This document shows positions 27,065 to 36,914 of a stretch of DNA of 64,000 bases, one piece after another (within the stretch, counting starts at the first letter, position 1; each line of letters starts with the position of its first letter). The position numbers were made by a program, and so were the translations under genes. Source of the DNA: Campylobacter volucris (GTDB taxonomy: Bacteria; Campylobacterota; Campylobacteria; Campylobacterales; Campylobacteraceae). The stretch is taken from contig NZ_CP043428.1 of assembly GCF_008245045.1 (NCBI RefSeq), positions 62,001 through 126,000 on the forward strand. Reading direction: 5' to 3'. The notes under the pieces are model-generated. The model ran no database searches. It was not told the DNA's origin and worked only from the letters and a program-made list of their open reading frames with translations.

Positions 27065-28344
27065 TTGTAAAAATTAATGATGGTTTTATCACGGATAATT
27101 CTAACGAATGTAAACAAGAATGCTATTTTTTAAAAACCACACAAAATGAAAAATTTGCTCCTAGTGCCTTAGAAAAAGGTGCGAAAATAATCGATGTAAA
27201 GCAATGCTATGAGCTTTTAAATATAGATAAAAACATAAAAATCATCGGTATAACAGGAACTAATGGTAAAACCACTACAGCGGGGGCTATATATTCTATT
27301 TTGCTTGATTTGGGATATAAATGTGCTTTGATGGGCACTAGGGGAAGTTTTATCAATGATAAAAAAATCACTCCAAAAGGGCTTACCACAGCTGCGATTT
27401 TACAAACTTTAGAGCTTTTATCTTTAGCTACAAAAGAAAAATGTGAATTTTTGATTATGGAAGTAAGTTCTCATGCTTTGGTGCAAAATCGCATAGAAGG
27501 ACTTGAATTTAAAGCCAAAATTTTTACCAATCTCACTCAAGATCACTTAGACTTTCATGGAAGTTTTGAAAACTATAAACAAGCAAAAGAAAGCTTTTTT
27601 ACTGATGAGTGTATGAAATTTATCAACAAAGACGCAAGTGCTATTAAATTTAATGTGAAAAATTCTTTTTCTTATGGTATAGAAAATCCAAGCTATTATC
27701 ATATAAAAGCTTATGCTTTAAAAAATGACATAGAAGCGGTGGTAAATTTTGGCAAAGAAAATTTTATGATAGAGTCTTCTTTGGTGGGAATTTTTAATCT
27801 TTATAATCTTTTAGCAGCGAGTGCTTGTGTGAATGAGCTCGTAAAGCCAAATTTGAAAAAACTTGAAAAAGCCATTAGTAATTTTGGTGGTATAGAAGGT
27901 AGAATGCAAGTAGTTGCTAAAGAAGTGATAGTGGATTTTGCTCATACTCCTGATGGCATAGAAAAAGTGCTTAATGCTTTAAGATATAAAGATTTAATCG
28001 TAGTTTTTGGAGCAGGTGGAGATAGAGATAAAAGCAAACGCCCTTTAATGGCAAAAATCGCAAAGCATTATGCTAAAACGCTCATTATCACAAGTGATAA
28101 CCCACGCTCTGAAGAACCAATGGACATAATAAATGATATTTTAAGCGGTATAGAGCAAGATGAGAGCGTGTTTATAGAATGTGATAGAAAAAAAGCTATA
28201 AAAAAAGCCTTAGAGCTTAAAAAAAATGATGAATTTGTTGTGATTTTAGGAAAAGGCGATGAAGACTATCAAGAAATCAAAGGAGTTAAACATCCTTTTA
28301 ATGATAAAGAAGTAGTTTTACAAATATTAAAAGAAGGAAAATAA
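27061..28344 (+). CDS. murE: UDP-MurNAc-tripeptide synthetase
   Basis: It adds the third residue, normally meso-diaminopimelate in Campylobacter, to UDP-MurNAc-L-Ala-D-Glu. The 427-residue Mur ligase has the ATP loop [11 protein letters not shown] (about 62-72), [15 protein letters not shown], the carbamoylated-lysine region and the DAP-recognition motif SDNPRSEEP (about 346-354). The GTG start overlaps the previous stop. Shorter than E. coli MurE (about 495), as is usual in this group. Confidence 0.95.
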   Translation: MIVKINDGFITDNSNECKQECYFLKTTQNEKFAPSALEKGAKIIDVKQCYELLNIDKNIKIIGITGTNGKTTTAGAIYSILLDLGYKCALMGTRGSFINDKKITPKGLTTAAILQTLELLSLATKEKCEFLIMEVSSHALVQNRIEGLEFKAKIFTNLTQDHLDFHGSFENYKQAKESFFTDECMKFINKDASAIKFNVKNSFSYGIENPSYYHIKAYALKNDIEAVVNFGKENFMIESSLVGIFNLYNLLAASACVNELVKPNLKKLEKAISNFGGIEGRMQVVAKEVIVDFAHTPDGIEKVLNALRYKDLIVVFGAGGDRDKSKRPLMAKIAKHYAKTLIITSDNPRSEEPMDIINDILSGIEQDESVFIECDRKKAIKKALELKKNDEFVVILGKGDEDYQEIKGVKHPFNDKEVVLQILKEGK

Positions 28345-28650
28345 ATGTTTGAAAATATGGACTTTTCAAAAATGGGCGAGCTTTTAACTAAGGCTCAAGA
28401 AAAAGCAAATGAATTAGAGCAAGAAGCTTTAAAACAAGAATTTAGTGCAAAAAGCGGTGGTGGGCTTGTAAAAGTCAGTGCTAATGGAAAAGGAGAAATC
28501 ATCGATATTAACATCGATGAATCTTTGTTTGAAGATAAAGAATCTATGCAAATTTTATTAATCGCTGCGGTAAATGATGTGCTTAAAATGGTAGAACAAA
28601 ATAAAAAATCAATGGCAAGTAATTTATTTAGCAAGATGGGGGCTTTATGA
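28345..28650 (+). CDS. YbaB/EbfC nucleoid-associated protein
   Basis: A 101-residue protein with the N-terminal helix KMGELLTKAQEKANELEQEAL and a central beta motif GLVKVSANGKGEIIDINID typical of the YbaB/EbfC dimer that binds DNA. The start directly follows the murE stop. The stop overlaps the next start by four bases (ATGA). Confidence 0.93.
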   Translation: MFENMDFSKMGELLTKAQEKANELEQEALKQEFSAKSGGGLVKVSANGKGEIIDINIDESLFEDKESMQILLIAAVNDVLKMVEQNKKSMASNLFSKMGAL

Positions 28651-29726
28651 AAATTGTAGTATGTCTTTTTGCATTGGTTGGGGTTTTATTTGCTATCCCA
28701 AGACCAAGTTTTAATGACTTTTTAGCGTGTTATCAAAAAAATAAAGCAAGTATGCTAATTTATGAAGGCTTACCTGCTTTTGCTTTAAATGAAAATACCC
28801 TAGCAGTGGTAAAAACAAAAAATGGAAAATTAAACAATTATACAAAATATGATCCATTTTTAAATTTGTATTTAGTGAAAACAGATTTTAGTTTAATCCC
28901 TGCTCCTATGGGCGATGAAGAAGAACTTACGCGTAATAGCTGGGTGGGAATTTTAGATGATAATCAAACTTACATAGGACATTTGAAGTATTTTGGTCAA
29001 AGCTTAACCGAGCGTGATCAGCTTGATTTTACTACTAAAATAGGCGAGTTGAATTCTCCTTGTTGTAAAATGCTAGGTATCACTTTAGATGATGGTAAGT
29101 TGATTGGTAATCGTTATTTAAAGCATTTTATGAAATATCCTGATGTATATTGGGGAGATATCGGGGTAGATTTTGAAATACGCGATGGTAGAATTTATGT
29201 AAAAAATGTGCGTAAAAATGGACAATTTTTACTTAATGATGAGATTATAGGTGTTGATGGGCAAAATTATAATGATATAAGAAAGTTAAATGAGAAAATT
29301 TTATTTGCTGATCGTGGGAGCACTTTGTATTTTAATGTATTAAGAGATAATGATGATTTAAACATATCTACTGTTGTTTTTGATAAAGATTTGGGAATTT
29401 TTGCAAAACCAAAAAAAGTAGTGCCACCCAAACCGACTTCTTTTTATTCTAATTTTGGCTTACGCGTAGATACTAAGATGAATGTTATAGAAGTAACTCC
29501 AAATTCAAAAGCTCAAATGGCTGGATTTTTAAAAGGCGATAAAATATTAAGAGTAAATAACCAAAAAATGAAAAATATGGATGAATTTAAAGATATTCTT
29601 TTAGGGGCAAGTTCTTTTGATATTTTAGTTTCAAGGAAAGCTACTAGCATTCCATCAGCTCAAAATAACGAACTTGAGCAAATAAAACAAGGATATTTTG
29701 ACTTTTTTATAAGGCTTACTAAGTGA
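28647..29726 (+). CDS. Exported PDZ-domain protein
   Basis: A 359-residue protein with a signal peptide (MKIVVCLFALVGVLFA, cleavage near 17). The C-terminal PDZ domain, about 265-335, includes NSKAQMAGFLKGDKILRVN, the ligand-binding carboxylate loop region. Another PDZ-like stretch lies around 170-240 (GQFLLNDEIIGVDGQNY). No protease active-site serine is apparent, so it looks like a periplasmic adaptor. It overlaps ispA by four bases. Confidence 0.85.
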   Translation: MKIVVCLFALVGVLFAIPRPSFNDFLACYQKNKASMLIYEGLPAFALNENTLAVVKTKNGKLNNYTKYDPFLNLYLVKTDFSLIPAPMGDEEELTRNSWVGILDDNQTYIGHLKYFGQSLTERDQLDFTTKIGELNSPCCKMLGITLDDGKLIGNRYLKHFMKYPDVYWGDIGVDFEIRDGRIYVKNVRKNGQFLLNDEIIGVDGQNYNDIRKLNEKILFADRGSTLYFNVLRDNDDLNISTVVFDKDLGIFAKPKKVVPPKPTSFYSNFGLRVDTKMNVIEVTPNSKAQMAGFLKGDKILRVNNQKMKNMDEFKDILLGASSFDILVSRKATSIPSAQNNELEQIKQGYFDFFIRLTK

Positions 29727-30565
29727 TCTTAGAAAAATTCAAAAAGCACTTAGAGCAAAATTTTCCTAAAGTCCAAAGCTTTCATCCTTTTTTTAATGAA
29801 GCTTTAGCGTGGATGTTAGAAGCTGGAGGAAAGCACTTTAGGGCTCAACTTTTACTTGGTATAGTAGAAGCTAAAGCACCAAAGCTTTTTTTACCTGCAC
29901 TAGATGCAGCTTTGGCTATAGAATTTATACATACTTATTCTTTAATACATGATGATTTACCTGCTATGGACGATGCGTCTTTGCGTAGGGGTAAGCAAAC
30001 TTTGCATAAAAAATACGATGAAACTACGGCTATTTTAGTTGGAGATGCACTAAATACTGAAGCTTTTTTACTACTTTCAAGATTAAATTTAAAAGATGAG
30101 ATAAAAGTTAAACTAGTTCAAACCTTAGCTTTTAATGCAGGAATTAATGGTATGATAATAGGTCAGGCTATTGATTGTTATTTTGAAGGAAAAGCTTTAA
30201 ATTTAGAGCAGGTTGAATTTTTGCATATACATAAAACTGCAAGATTAATAGCAGCTAGTTTAAAAATGGGTTGTGAAATTTGTGAGTTAAGCCAAGAAGA
30301 TAGTGAAAAAATATACCAAATAGGATTAAAGTTAGGGCTTATTTTTCAAATTAATGATGATATTATCGATGTGACTTTAGACACAAAAGAAGCAGGTAAA
30401 CCAACTCATAATGATGTAAATAAAAATTCTTTTGTGAATTTGTTAGGATTAGAAAATGCCATAAAAACAAAAGATGAGATGTTAAAAAAGACTCAAGAAC
30501 AAATAGAACAACTAGATATAGACATAGCACAAATGCTTAAAAAAATGATTCAAATGTATTTATAA
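29723..30565 (+). CDS. ispA: Farnesyl diphosphate synthase
   Basis: It condenses IPP with DMAPP and GPP to make farnesyl diphosphate, the precursor of undecaprenyl phosphate and menaquinone side chains. At 280 residues it has the first Asp-rich motif HDDLPAMDDASLRRG (about 76-90) and the second, FQINDDIIDV (about 209-218). The GTG start overlaps the PDZ gene stop (GTGA). Confidence 0.94.
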   Translation: MILEKFKKHLEQNFPKVQSFHPFFNEALAWMLEAGGKHFRAQLLLGIVEAKAPKLFLPALDAALAIEFIHTYSLIHDDLPAMDDASLRRGKQTLHKKYDETTAILVGDALNTEAFLLLSRLNLKDEIKVKLVQTLAFNAGINGMIIGQAIDCYFEGKALNLEQVEFLHIHKTARLIAASLKMGCEICELSQEDSEKIYQIGLKLGLIFQINDDIIDVTLDTKEAGKPTHNDVNKNSFVNLLGLENAIKTKDEMLKKTQEQIEQLDIDIAQMLKKMIQMYL

Positions 30566-30580
30566 AATTAAAGGAAAAAA

Positions 30581-32509
30581 ATGGATAAGCAAAAAGATAA
30601 AGCGATATTGCAAAAACAAGCAGATACTTTAAGGTTTTTATGTGCAGATATGGTGCAAAAAGCAAATTCAGGTCATCCAGGAGCACCTTTGGGTTTAGCT
30701 GATATCATGAGCGTTTTAAGCAGACATTTAGTGCATAATCCAAAAGATCCAACTTGGTTAAATAGGGACAGATTAGTCTTTTCAGGTGGTCATGCTAGTG
30801 CATTGCTTTATAGCTTTTTACATTTGAGTGGATATGATATAAGCTTAGAAGATTTAAAAAATTTCAGACAATTACACTCTAAAACCCCAGGTCATCCAGA
30901 AATTTTCACACCAGGAGTAGAAATAGCCACAGGGCCTTTAGGACAAGGTGTAGCAAATGCAGTTGGTTTTGCTATGGCGGCTAAAAAAGCAAGTTTGCTT
31001 TTGGGCGAAGATATTATTAATCATAAGGTTTATTGTTTATGTGGTGATGGAGATTTACAAGAAGGAATTTCTTATGAGGCTTGTTCTTTAGCAGGACTTC
31101 ATAAACTTGATAATCTAATCATCATTTATGATAGCAATAACATCTCTATCGAAGGTGATGTAAGCATTGCTTTTGATGAAAATATTAAAGAGCGTTTTAG
31201 AGCACAAAATTTTGAAGTGCTTGAGATAGATGGGCATGATTTTGAACAAATTGATTTAGCACTTAAAACAGCTAAACAAAGTCAAAAGCCTTGTCTTATT
31301 ATAGCACACACTAAGATAGCAAAAGGAGCTTTAGAGCTTGAAGGAAGTCATCATTCTCATGGAGCGCCTTTAGGCGAAGAGCTTATAAAAAAAGCAAAAA
31401 CTGCTTTAGGTTTTGATCCACAAAAAACATTTGAAGTCGCTGAAGATGTGAAAATTTATTTTAGCGGGGCGATTGAAGTTGGTGATTTAGCTCAAGCTAA
31501 GTGGAATCAAAAGGTGCAAAATTTAGACGAAAGCAAAAAAGCATTGTTAAAAGAATTATTAGAGCCTGATTTTAGCAAGATTAATTTTCCTGATTTTAAA
31601 GGTAAAGATGTAGCTACTAGAGATAGTAATGGTCTTATTTTAAATGAAATTGCCAAGGCTTTACCAGGATTTTTAGGCGGAAGTGCGGATTTGGGACCAT
31701 CAAACAAAACAGAGCTTAAAGATATGGGAGATTTCCCACATGGTAAAAATATACATTTTGGCATAAGAGAACATGCGATGGCTGCTATATCTAATGCTTT
31801 TGCAAGATATGGTTTGTTTTTGCCATTTTGTGCTACATTTTTTATATTTAGCGAGTATTTAAAACCAGCAGCAAGAATAGCAGCTTTGATGAAGATAAAA
31901 CACTTTTTTATTTTTACTCACGATAGCATAGGAGTTGGCGAAGATGGCCCAACTCATCAACCTATAGAACAGCTTAGCACTTTTAGAGCTATGCCAAATT
32001 CATTGACTTTTAGAGTGGGTGATGGGGTTGAAAATGTCAAAGCATGGCAAATCGCACTTAAAACTAATATGCCTAGTGTTTTTGTGTTGTCGCGTCAAAA
32101 GTTAAGCGCTTTAAGTGAGCCAATTTTTGGAGATGTTGAAAATGGAGCATATTTGCTAGAAGAAAATACAAATGCAAAATTCACACTTTTAGCAAGCGGT
32201 AGTGAAGTAGCATTATGCTTAAAAACAGCAAAAATTTTAAAAGAAAAAGGCGTGAGTGTTAATGTAGTATCTATGCCTTGTTATGAATTGTTTGTCAAAC
32301 AAGAAAAGGTTTATAAAGATAGAATTTTACAAGGTAAGGTTATAGGTGTAGAAGCTGCAAATTCAAATGAACTTTATAGATTTTGCGATGAGGTTTATGG
32401 TATAGAGAGTTTTGGGGAAAGCGGTAAGGATAAAGATGTATTTGAGCATTTTGGATTTAGTGAGGAAAAATTAAGCTCTTATGTTTTAAGTTTAGCTAAT
32501 GGAAATTAA
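30581..32509 (+). CDS. tkt: Transketolase
   Basis: A 642-residue thiamine-diphosphate enzyme of the pentose-phosphate pathway. It shows KANSGHPGAPLGLAD (about 27-41), GPLGQGVANAVGFA, the ThDP/Mg motif GDGDLQEGISYEA, and the central EHAMAAISNAFA with HDSIGVGEDGPTHQP. Campylobacter lacks a complete glycolysis, so transketolase mainly supplies pentose and erythrose phosphates. The last 11 bases overlap the next start. Confidence 0.96.
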   Translation: MDKQKDKAILQKQADTLRFLCADMVQKANSGHPGAPLGLADIMSVLSRHLVHNPKDPTWLNRDRLVFSGGHASALLYSFLHLSGYDISLEDLKNFRQLHSKTPGHPEIFTPGVEIATGPLGQGVANAVGFAMAAKKASLLLGEDIINHKVYCLCGDGDLQEGISYEACSLAGLHKLDNLIIIYDSNNISIEGDVSIAFDENIKERFRAQNFEVLEIDGHDFEQIDLALKTAKQSQKPCLIIAHTKIAKGALELEGSHHSHGAPLGEELIKKAKTALGFDPQKTFEVAEDVKIYFSGAIEVGDLAQAKWNQKVQNLDESKKALLKELLEPDFSKINFPDFKGKDVATRDSNGLILNEIAKALPGFLGGSADLGPSNKTELKDMGDFPHGKNIHFGIREHAMAAISNAFARYGLFLPFCATFFIFSEYLKPAARIAALMKIKHFFIFTHDSIGVGEDGPTHQPIEQLSTFRAMPNSLTFRVGDGVENVKAWQIALKTNMPSVFVLSRQKLSALSEPIFGDVENGAYLLEENTNAKFTLLASGSEVALCLKTAKILKEKGVSVNVVSMPCYELFVKQEKVYKDRILQGKVIGVEAANSNELYRFCDEVYGIESFGESGKDKDVFEHFGFSEEKLSSYVLSLANGN

Positions 32510-33605
32510 AAAACTTAACAATACTAAAGAATGTATCTTTAGTATTGTTGGAAATTGGGACAAAGAAAACGTTTTAAAAGCTAAAAATTTAAATTTTGAA
32601 CAAAGTAAATGTATTATTTTTGATTTTGCTAATTTAGAATTTATCGATAGTGCTGGGATAAGGTATTTTTTAGCTTTAGAACAAAATTTAAAACAAAAAG
32701 GCTATCAAGTCGAAAAAAGAAATTTAAAAGCCCAACACGCAACCCTTTTTGCTCTTTGTGAAAAATACTACAAACCTTTAGATAATCAAGAAATTAAAAA
32801 AAATAAACTAAAAGATTTTTTTGAAATTTTAGGAGAAAAGGTTGTTTTTTCTTTTGAAATTTTAGTCCAATTTTTAAATTTTATAGGTTTAATCATCGCA
32901 ACTTGTTTTAACACTTTGCTAGATATTCGTAGATTACGCTTTAGAGCTTTTTTGTATCATGTAGAAAATAGCGCTATAAATGCTTTACCTATCATTATGC
33001 TGACTTCTTTGCTTGTGGGTGTAGTGTTAGCTTATCAGGCTGCGTATCAACTTGCACAATTTGGAGCTAATATCTATATAGTTGATTTAATGGGAATTTC
33101 TGCTACTAGAGAGCTAGCTCCATTAATAAGTGCTATAGTCATAGCTGGTAGAAGTGCAAGTTCATATACAGCCCAAATTGGAGTGATGAAACTTACAGAT
33201 GAAATTGATGCTATGAAGACTATGGGCTTTAAAGAGAGTGAATTTATCATTTTACCTAGGGTTTTGGCTTTGACTTTGGCTATGCCTTTTGTGGTTATAA
33301 TAGCAGATATTTTAAGTGTCTTGGGTGGAGTGATAGTTGCTTGGATGAGTTTAGAAATCACAGCGGCTGAATTTATGAGCCGTTTTAGAGAAGCTGTGGA
33401 GTTAAAGCACATCATCATAGGGCTAGTAAAAGCACCTGTGTTTGGATTTTTAATCGCTTCTATAGCCTGTTTTAGAGGATTTTTTGTGCAAAAAACAACC
33501 GAAAGTATAGGAGTTTATACTACAAAAAGCGTTGTGAATGCTATATTTTGGGTGATAGCTTTTGATGCGATTTTTTCTGTATTTTTAACAAAGGCTGGAA
33601 TTTGA
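32499..33605 (+). CDS. iamB: MlaE-type ABC permease with N-terminal STAS domain
   Basis: A 368-residue inner-membrane permease of a lipid-trafficking (Mla/MCE) ABC system. The N-terminal STAS-like domain (about 1-90) has FDFANLEFIDSAGIRYFL. The MlaE domain follows with AINALPIIMLTSLLVGVV, GISATRELAPLISAIVIAGR and four to five membrane segments. Having both MlaB-like and MlaE parts in one chain is common in this group. The homologue in C. jejuni is called iamB. Confidence 0.92.
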   Translation: MEIKKLNNTKECIFSIVGNWDKENVLKAKNLNFEQSKCIIFDFANLEFIDSAGIRYFLALEQNLKQKGYQVEKRNLKAQHATLFALCEKYYKPLDNQEIKKNKLKDFFEILGEKVVFSFEILVQFLNFIGLIIATCFNTLLDIRRLRFRAFLYHVENSAINALPIIMLTSLLVGVVLAYQAAYQLAQFGANIYIVDLMGISATRELAPLISAIVIAGRSASSYTAQIGVMKLTDEIDAMKTMGFKESEFIILPRVLALTLAMPFVVIIADILSVLGGVIVAWMSLEITAAEFMSRFREAVELKHIIIGLVKAPVFGFLIASIACFRGFFVQKTTESIGVYTTKSVVNAIFWVIAFDAIFSVFLTKAGI

Positions 33606-34324
33606 TTATAAAAGCTAGGGGCATTAGTACTTATTTTGGTGCAAAATGTGTTCATAAAAATATCAACTTTAGCATAAAAGATAATGAAATTTTTGGAGTT
33701 TTAGGCGGTAGTGGAAGTGGAAAATCAGTTCTTTTAAGACAAATGCTTTTGCTTGAGCATTTTGATGATGGAGAATATGAAATTTTGGGCAAAAGGTTAC
33801 GAGGTATTAGTGATGAAGATGCTTTGTTTTTGCAAAAGCAATGGGGCGTTGTTTTTCAATATGGGGCGTTGTTTAGTTTTTTTAATATACTTGAAAATAT
33901 CAGCATACCTTTAAACGAATACACAAATTTAAGCAAAAGTGATATCAAAGAAATAGCTATGATGAAATTAAAAATGGTAGGACTTGATGAAAGTTCAGCT
34001 AAGCTTTATCCTAGTGAAATAAGTGGTGGTATGAAAAAAAGAGTAGCTATAGCAAGGGCCTTAGCACTTGATTCTAAGTTGCTATTTTTAGATGAACCTA
34101 CATCAGGGCTTGATCCTTATAGCTCAAGAGAATTTGATGAGTTGCTTTTAAATTTAAAACAAAGCTTTAATCTATGTGTAGTGCTAGTAACTCATGATAA
34201 AGAAAGTATGAAAAATGTTTTGGATAGATTTTTGATTATAGAAGATAAACAAGTTGGATTTTTAGGAAGTGTTGAAGAATTAAAAGAGCAAAATGAGAGA
34301 TTATATAAAAGGTTTATGCAGTAA
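33602..34324 (+). CDS. iamA: MlaF-type ABC transporter ATPase
   Basis: The 240-residue ATPase powering the same lipid transporter. It has Walker A GGSGSGKS (about 35-42), the signature SGGMKKRVAIARA (about 141-153), Walker B LLFLDEPTSGLD (about 161-172) and the H-loop VTHD. The TTG start overlaps the permease stop (TTGA), so translation is likely coupled. The C. jejuni homologue iamA was named for an invasion-associated marker. Confidence 0.94.
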   Translation: MIIKARGISTYFGAKCVHKNINFSIKDNEIFGVLGGSGSGKSVLLRQMLLLEHFDDGEYEILGKRLRGISDEDALFLQKQWGVVFQYGALFSFFNILENISIPLNEYTNLSKSDIKEIAMMKLKMVGLDESSAKLYPSEISGGMKKRVAIARALALDSKLLFLDEPTSGLDPYSSREFDELLLNLKQSFNLCVVLVTHDKESMKNVLDRFLIIEDKQVGFLGSVEELKEQNERLYKRFMQ

Positions 34325-35151
34325 TGGAAAATAGAGCAAATTATATACTTATAGGTATTTTTGTTAGTGTGTTGTTTTTTATAAGTTTGTTTTTTCTAGC
34401 ATGGTATGGAAGCTTAAAAGATGAAAAGACTTTTTCTTATTATGAAATTTTTATGGAAGAATCTGTAGCTGGACTTAGCATTAAAGCTCCGGTTAAATTT
34501 TTAGGTGTGGATGTGGGTAGTGTTGAAAATATCAGCATAGATACTAAAGGATCAAAATTTAGAGTAAAAATTTTAGTTCAACTTGATTCTCATTTAATCA
34601 TCAAAACCGACACTCATGCAAGTTTGCAAATCCAAGGTATAACAGGATTTAAATTTATCCAACTTTCAGGGGGTAGTGAAAAAGCACCTATTTTAAAAGC
34701 AACTGATGGTAAATATCCTATCATAAAATCTAAAGAAAGTTTTTTTGCAAGTCTTGATAAACAAACTGAAAATATTTTAGATTTAATTGATAGCACTAAA
34801 GTTAAATTAGAAGTTCTTTTAAGCGATAAAAATTTACAAAATTTTGAAAATTTATTGCAAAATTCATCTGAATTAGCACAAAAGTTAAACCAAAATGCTC
34901 CTAAACTTTTTGCAAGTATCCACAATGCTTCTTCAAAAATTGCTCAAAGTTCAGATCAATTTTCTTTATTTTTAAAGCAAGCAAACACGCAGCTTGAAGA
35001 ATTTCAAAAAAGTAAGATATTGCTAAATGATAATTTAGAAATTTTAAGAATTTTACTTTTAGACTTTACTCAATTAACAAACAAATTAAAGCAAAATCCT
35101 TCTAATTTGCTTTATAAAGATCAAACTATCAAATATGCTCCAGGAGAATGA
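34324..35151 (+). CDS. MlaD/MCE-domain substrate-binding protein
   Basis: A 275-residue membrane-anchored periplasmic component. It has one N-terminal transmembrane helix (about 6-28) followed by an MCE domain (about 38-115, SVAGLSIKAPVKFLGVDVGSV). The C-terminal region (about 140-250) is helical and probably coiled, allowing a tunnel-like oligomer between membranes. The ATG shares one base with the iamA stop. Confidence 0.92.
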   Translation: MENRANYILIGIFVSVLFFISLFFLAWYGSLKDEKTFSYYEIFMEESVAGLSIKAPVKFLGVDVGSVENISIDTKGSKFRVKILVQLDSHLIIKTDTHASLQIQGITGFKFIQLSGGSEKAPILKATDGKYPIIKSKESFFASLDKQTENILDLIDSTKVKLEVLLSDKNLQNFENLLQNSSELAQKLNQNAPKLFASIHNASSKIAQSSDQFSLFLKQANTQLEEFQKSKILLNDNLEILRILLLDFTQLTNKLKQNPSNLLYKDQTIKYAPGE

Positions 35152-35152
35152 T

Positions 35153-35746
35153 ATGAAAAAAATATTTTTGCTTTTTATGGCTTTGTTTTTTAGTGCTTGT
35201 TCTGTGGTAAGTCCAAGCCAAACTTTACCTTTTGCAAGATATTTTTCCATATCTTTAGAGCATAATGTTACTATGGCAAATGTGCAAAAAGATGCTAATA
35301 TTATGGTGGCTTTACCTAAAGGATTAGTATATACAAATGAAATTTTTTATAAAAAAGATGGCATAGTTAATACTTATGCGTATCATTTTTGGCAAGATAG
35401 TTTAAATTTGCTAATTAAAAATTTTTTAGAAACAAGTTTGGAAAATGCAAAAATCTTTAAAGCCATTTTAAATCAAGATAGTTTAGCTAAGGCAGATTTT
35501 ATCTTAGAAAGTAAAGTAAGTATATTAGAGCAAGATTTTATCAATAATGAAGAATCTATTGCAAAATTTGGTATAAGTTTGACTTTGATTAATATGAATG
35601 ATAAAAGCATTGTTGCGAGTAAATATTTTTACTATGAAAAAAAGCTTGATGAGAGTGAGCCTGAATTACTAATGAAAGCTTATAATGAAATTTTTGCTCA
35701 ATTTAATCAAGAACTAAACACTTGGATGGGTCAAATTTTGGAATAA
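35153..35746 (+). CDS. Lipoprotein of the Mla-type ABC system
   Basis: I place the start at ATG 35153 (197 residues), since AGGAGA precedes it by five bases and the protein then begins with a lipoprotein leader (MKKIFLLFMALFFSAC, lipobox FSAC). The mature part resembles the ABC-type transport auxiliary (PqiC-like) lipoproteins found with MCE systems, so it may be the outer-membrane-side partner. Last of the four transport genes. Confidence 0.85.
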   Translation: MKKIFLLFMALFFSACSVVSPSQTLPFARYFSISLEHNVTMANVQKDANIMVALPKGLVYTNEIFYKKDGIVNTYAYHFWQDSLNLLIKNFLETSLENAKIFKAILNQDSLAKADFILESKVSILEQDFINNEESIAKFGISLTLINMNDKSIVASKYFYYEKKLDESEPELLMKAYNEIFAQFNQELNTWMGQILE

Positions 35747-35788
35747 AAAATGCTTTTTTTGTTATAGCAATAACAAGGAAGGTGTATT

Positions 35789-36313
35789 ATGATAGATGAA
35801 TTAGAAATGCTACAAAAGCATTTAGGGCAAGCAGCTAATGCTAATTTAGATGGAGCTAGTTTAAAGCATCAAACGCAAAAATTTAGTGAAGATATCACTG
35901 ATGCAAATGATTTTGTCGGTGCTTTGCAAATTTTGGATTCTTCTTTGAAAAAAATTTCAAATTTATTAGAAGATAAAAACTATGAAGATGTCCAAGATAA
36001 AGTTTTAATCGCTAGTGAAAGTGTAAAAATAGTAGATAATTGTTCATTTTTAGGAAATGCTTTATTTGATAATAATTATAATGTCCATGTTGGTAGTAAA
36101 TCTTTTGCTTTTGAAATTTATAATCCTATTAAAATTTTAGAAAATAGTGATTATGAAGGAATGAAAGCATATATAGAAGACAAAAGAGAAGAGATCGCTT
36201 CTTTGCTTTGCGAGCTTGCATTGGCTATTGCAGCTTATAGTCCAAGCCAAAGCTTTGGTGGAATGGATTTTGATTCACAAAATAACTTTGACTTTAAAAA
36301 AATCTTTAAATAA
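35789..36313 (+). CDS. Probable flagellar FliS co-chaperone family protein
   Basis: A 174-residue soluble protein without signal or membrane segments, predicted helical (LEMLQKHLGQAANANLDGASL, REEIASLLCELALAIAAYSP). The gene position downstream of the Mla-type lipoprotein matches the C. jejuni gene annotated as a FliS export co-chaperone (HP1076-like). That function is recalled from synteny, not proven by a motif. A palindromic terminator follows. Confidence 0.6.
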   Translation: MIDELEMLQKHLGQAANANLDGASLKHQTQKFSEDITDANDFVGALQILDSSLKKISNLLEDKNYEDVQDKVLIASESVKIVDNCSFLGNALFDNNYNVHVGSKSFAFEIYNPIKILENSDYEGMKAYIEDKREEIASLLCELALAIAAYSPSQSFGGMDFDSQNNFDFKKIFK

Positions 36314-36314
36314 G

Positions 36315-36336
36315 ACTAAAGGCTTAAGCCTTTAGT
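36315..36336. terminator. Bidirectional terminator between the co-chaperone gene and sodC
   Basis: A perfect palindrome ACTAAAGGCTT/AAGCCTTTAGT (9-bp stem with a TTAA loop) sits between two converging genes and overlaps the sodC stop codon (36332-36334). Confidence 0.7.
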
Positions 36337-36871
36337 TTATAACTCCACAAGCCATTCTAGCTCCGCCACCGCCAAGTGCTGCTGGGTGATCGCTATGATT
36401 ATCACCACCAAAATGTATCATTAAAGCGTGATTTTTTAACTCACTAAGTTTTTTGATTTTTGGTGCTAAAACAGGATTGATCGCTGTGCCATCTTTTTCT
36501 ACATAAAGTGGTGGTAAATCACCTTTATGCCCTTTATCATCCCAAGGAGTAGAATGAGCTCCGGTTTTATTAGGATCCCAATGTCCTCCAGCTTTCATAC
36601 CAAGACCTTTTTCAGTTGCTCCACAATCAGCATTTTCATGCACATGAAAACCATGAATTCCACTCTCTAAACCTTTAAGATTTGGATAAAATGCAACACC
36701 ATATTTTGTTTGCACAGCTACTACTTCTCCAGCATCTTTGTTTGCATCTTTATCAAGAATTTGCATTTTGATTACTAAATGATCCTTTTGTGCTTTTGGG
36801 TCAAAAGTTTCTAAATTTGCCCCAATTAAAAAGCTTGATGCTAACAATGAACCTAAAATAATTTTTTTCAT
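36332..36871 (-). CDS. sodC: Periplasmic Cu/Zn superoxide dismutase
   Basis: It dismutates superoxide in the periplasm. The 179-residue protein starts with a signal peptide ([18 protein letters not shown]). Metal-binding motifs are [11 protein letters not shown] (about 79-89), [13 protein letters not shown] (about 97-109) and [13 protein letters not shown] (about 150-162). [10 protein letters not shown] carries the disulfide cysteine. Its presence fits the C. lari side of the genus, because C. jejuni relies on SodB alone; this taxonomic point is from memory. Confidence 0.95.
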   Translation of the reverse strand: MKKIILGSLLASSFLIGANLETFDPKAQKDHLVIKMQILDKDANKDAGEVVAVQTKYGVAFYPNLKGLESGIHGFHVHENADCGATEKGLGMKAGGHWDPNKTGAHSTPWDDKGHKGDLPPLYVEKDGTAINPVLAPKIKKLSELKNHALMIHFGGDNHSDHPAALGGGGARMACGVIN

Positions 36872-36914
36872 TTTTTCTCCTTGTGTGATTTTAAGTTGTT
36901 AAATTTTAGCAAAT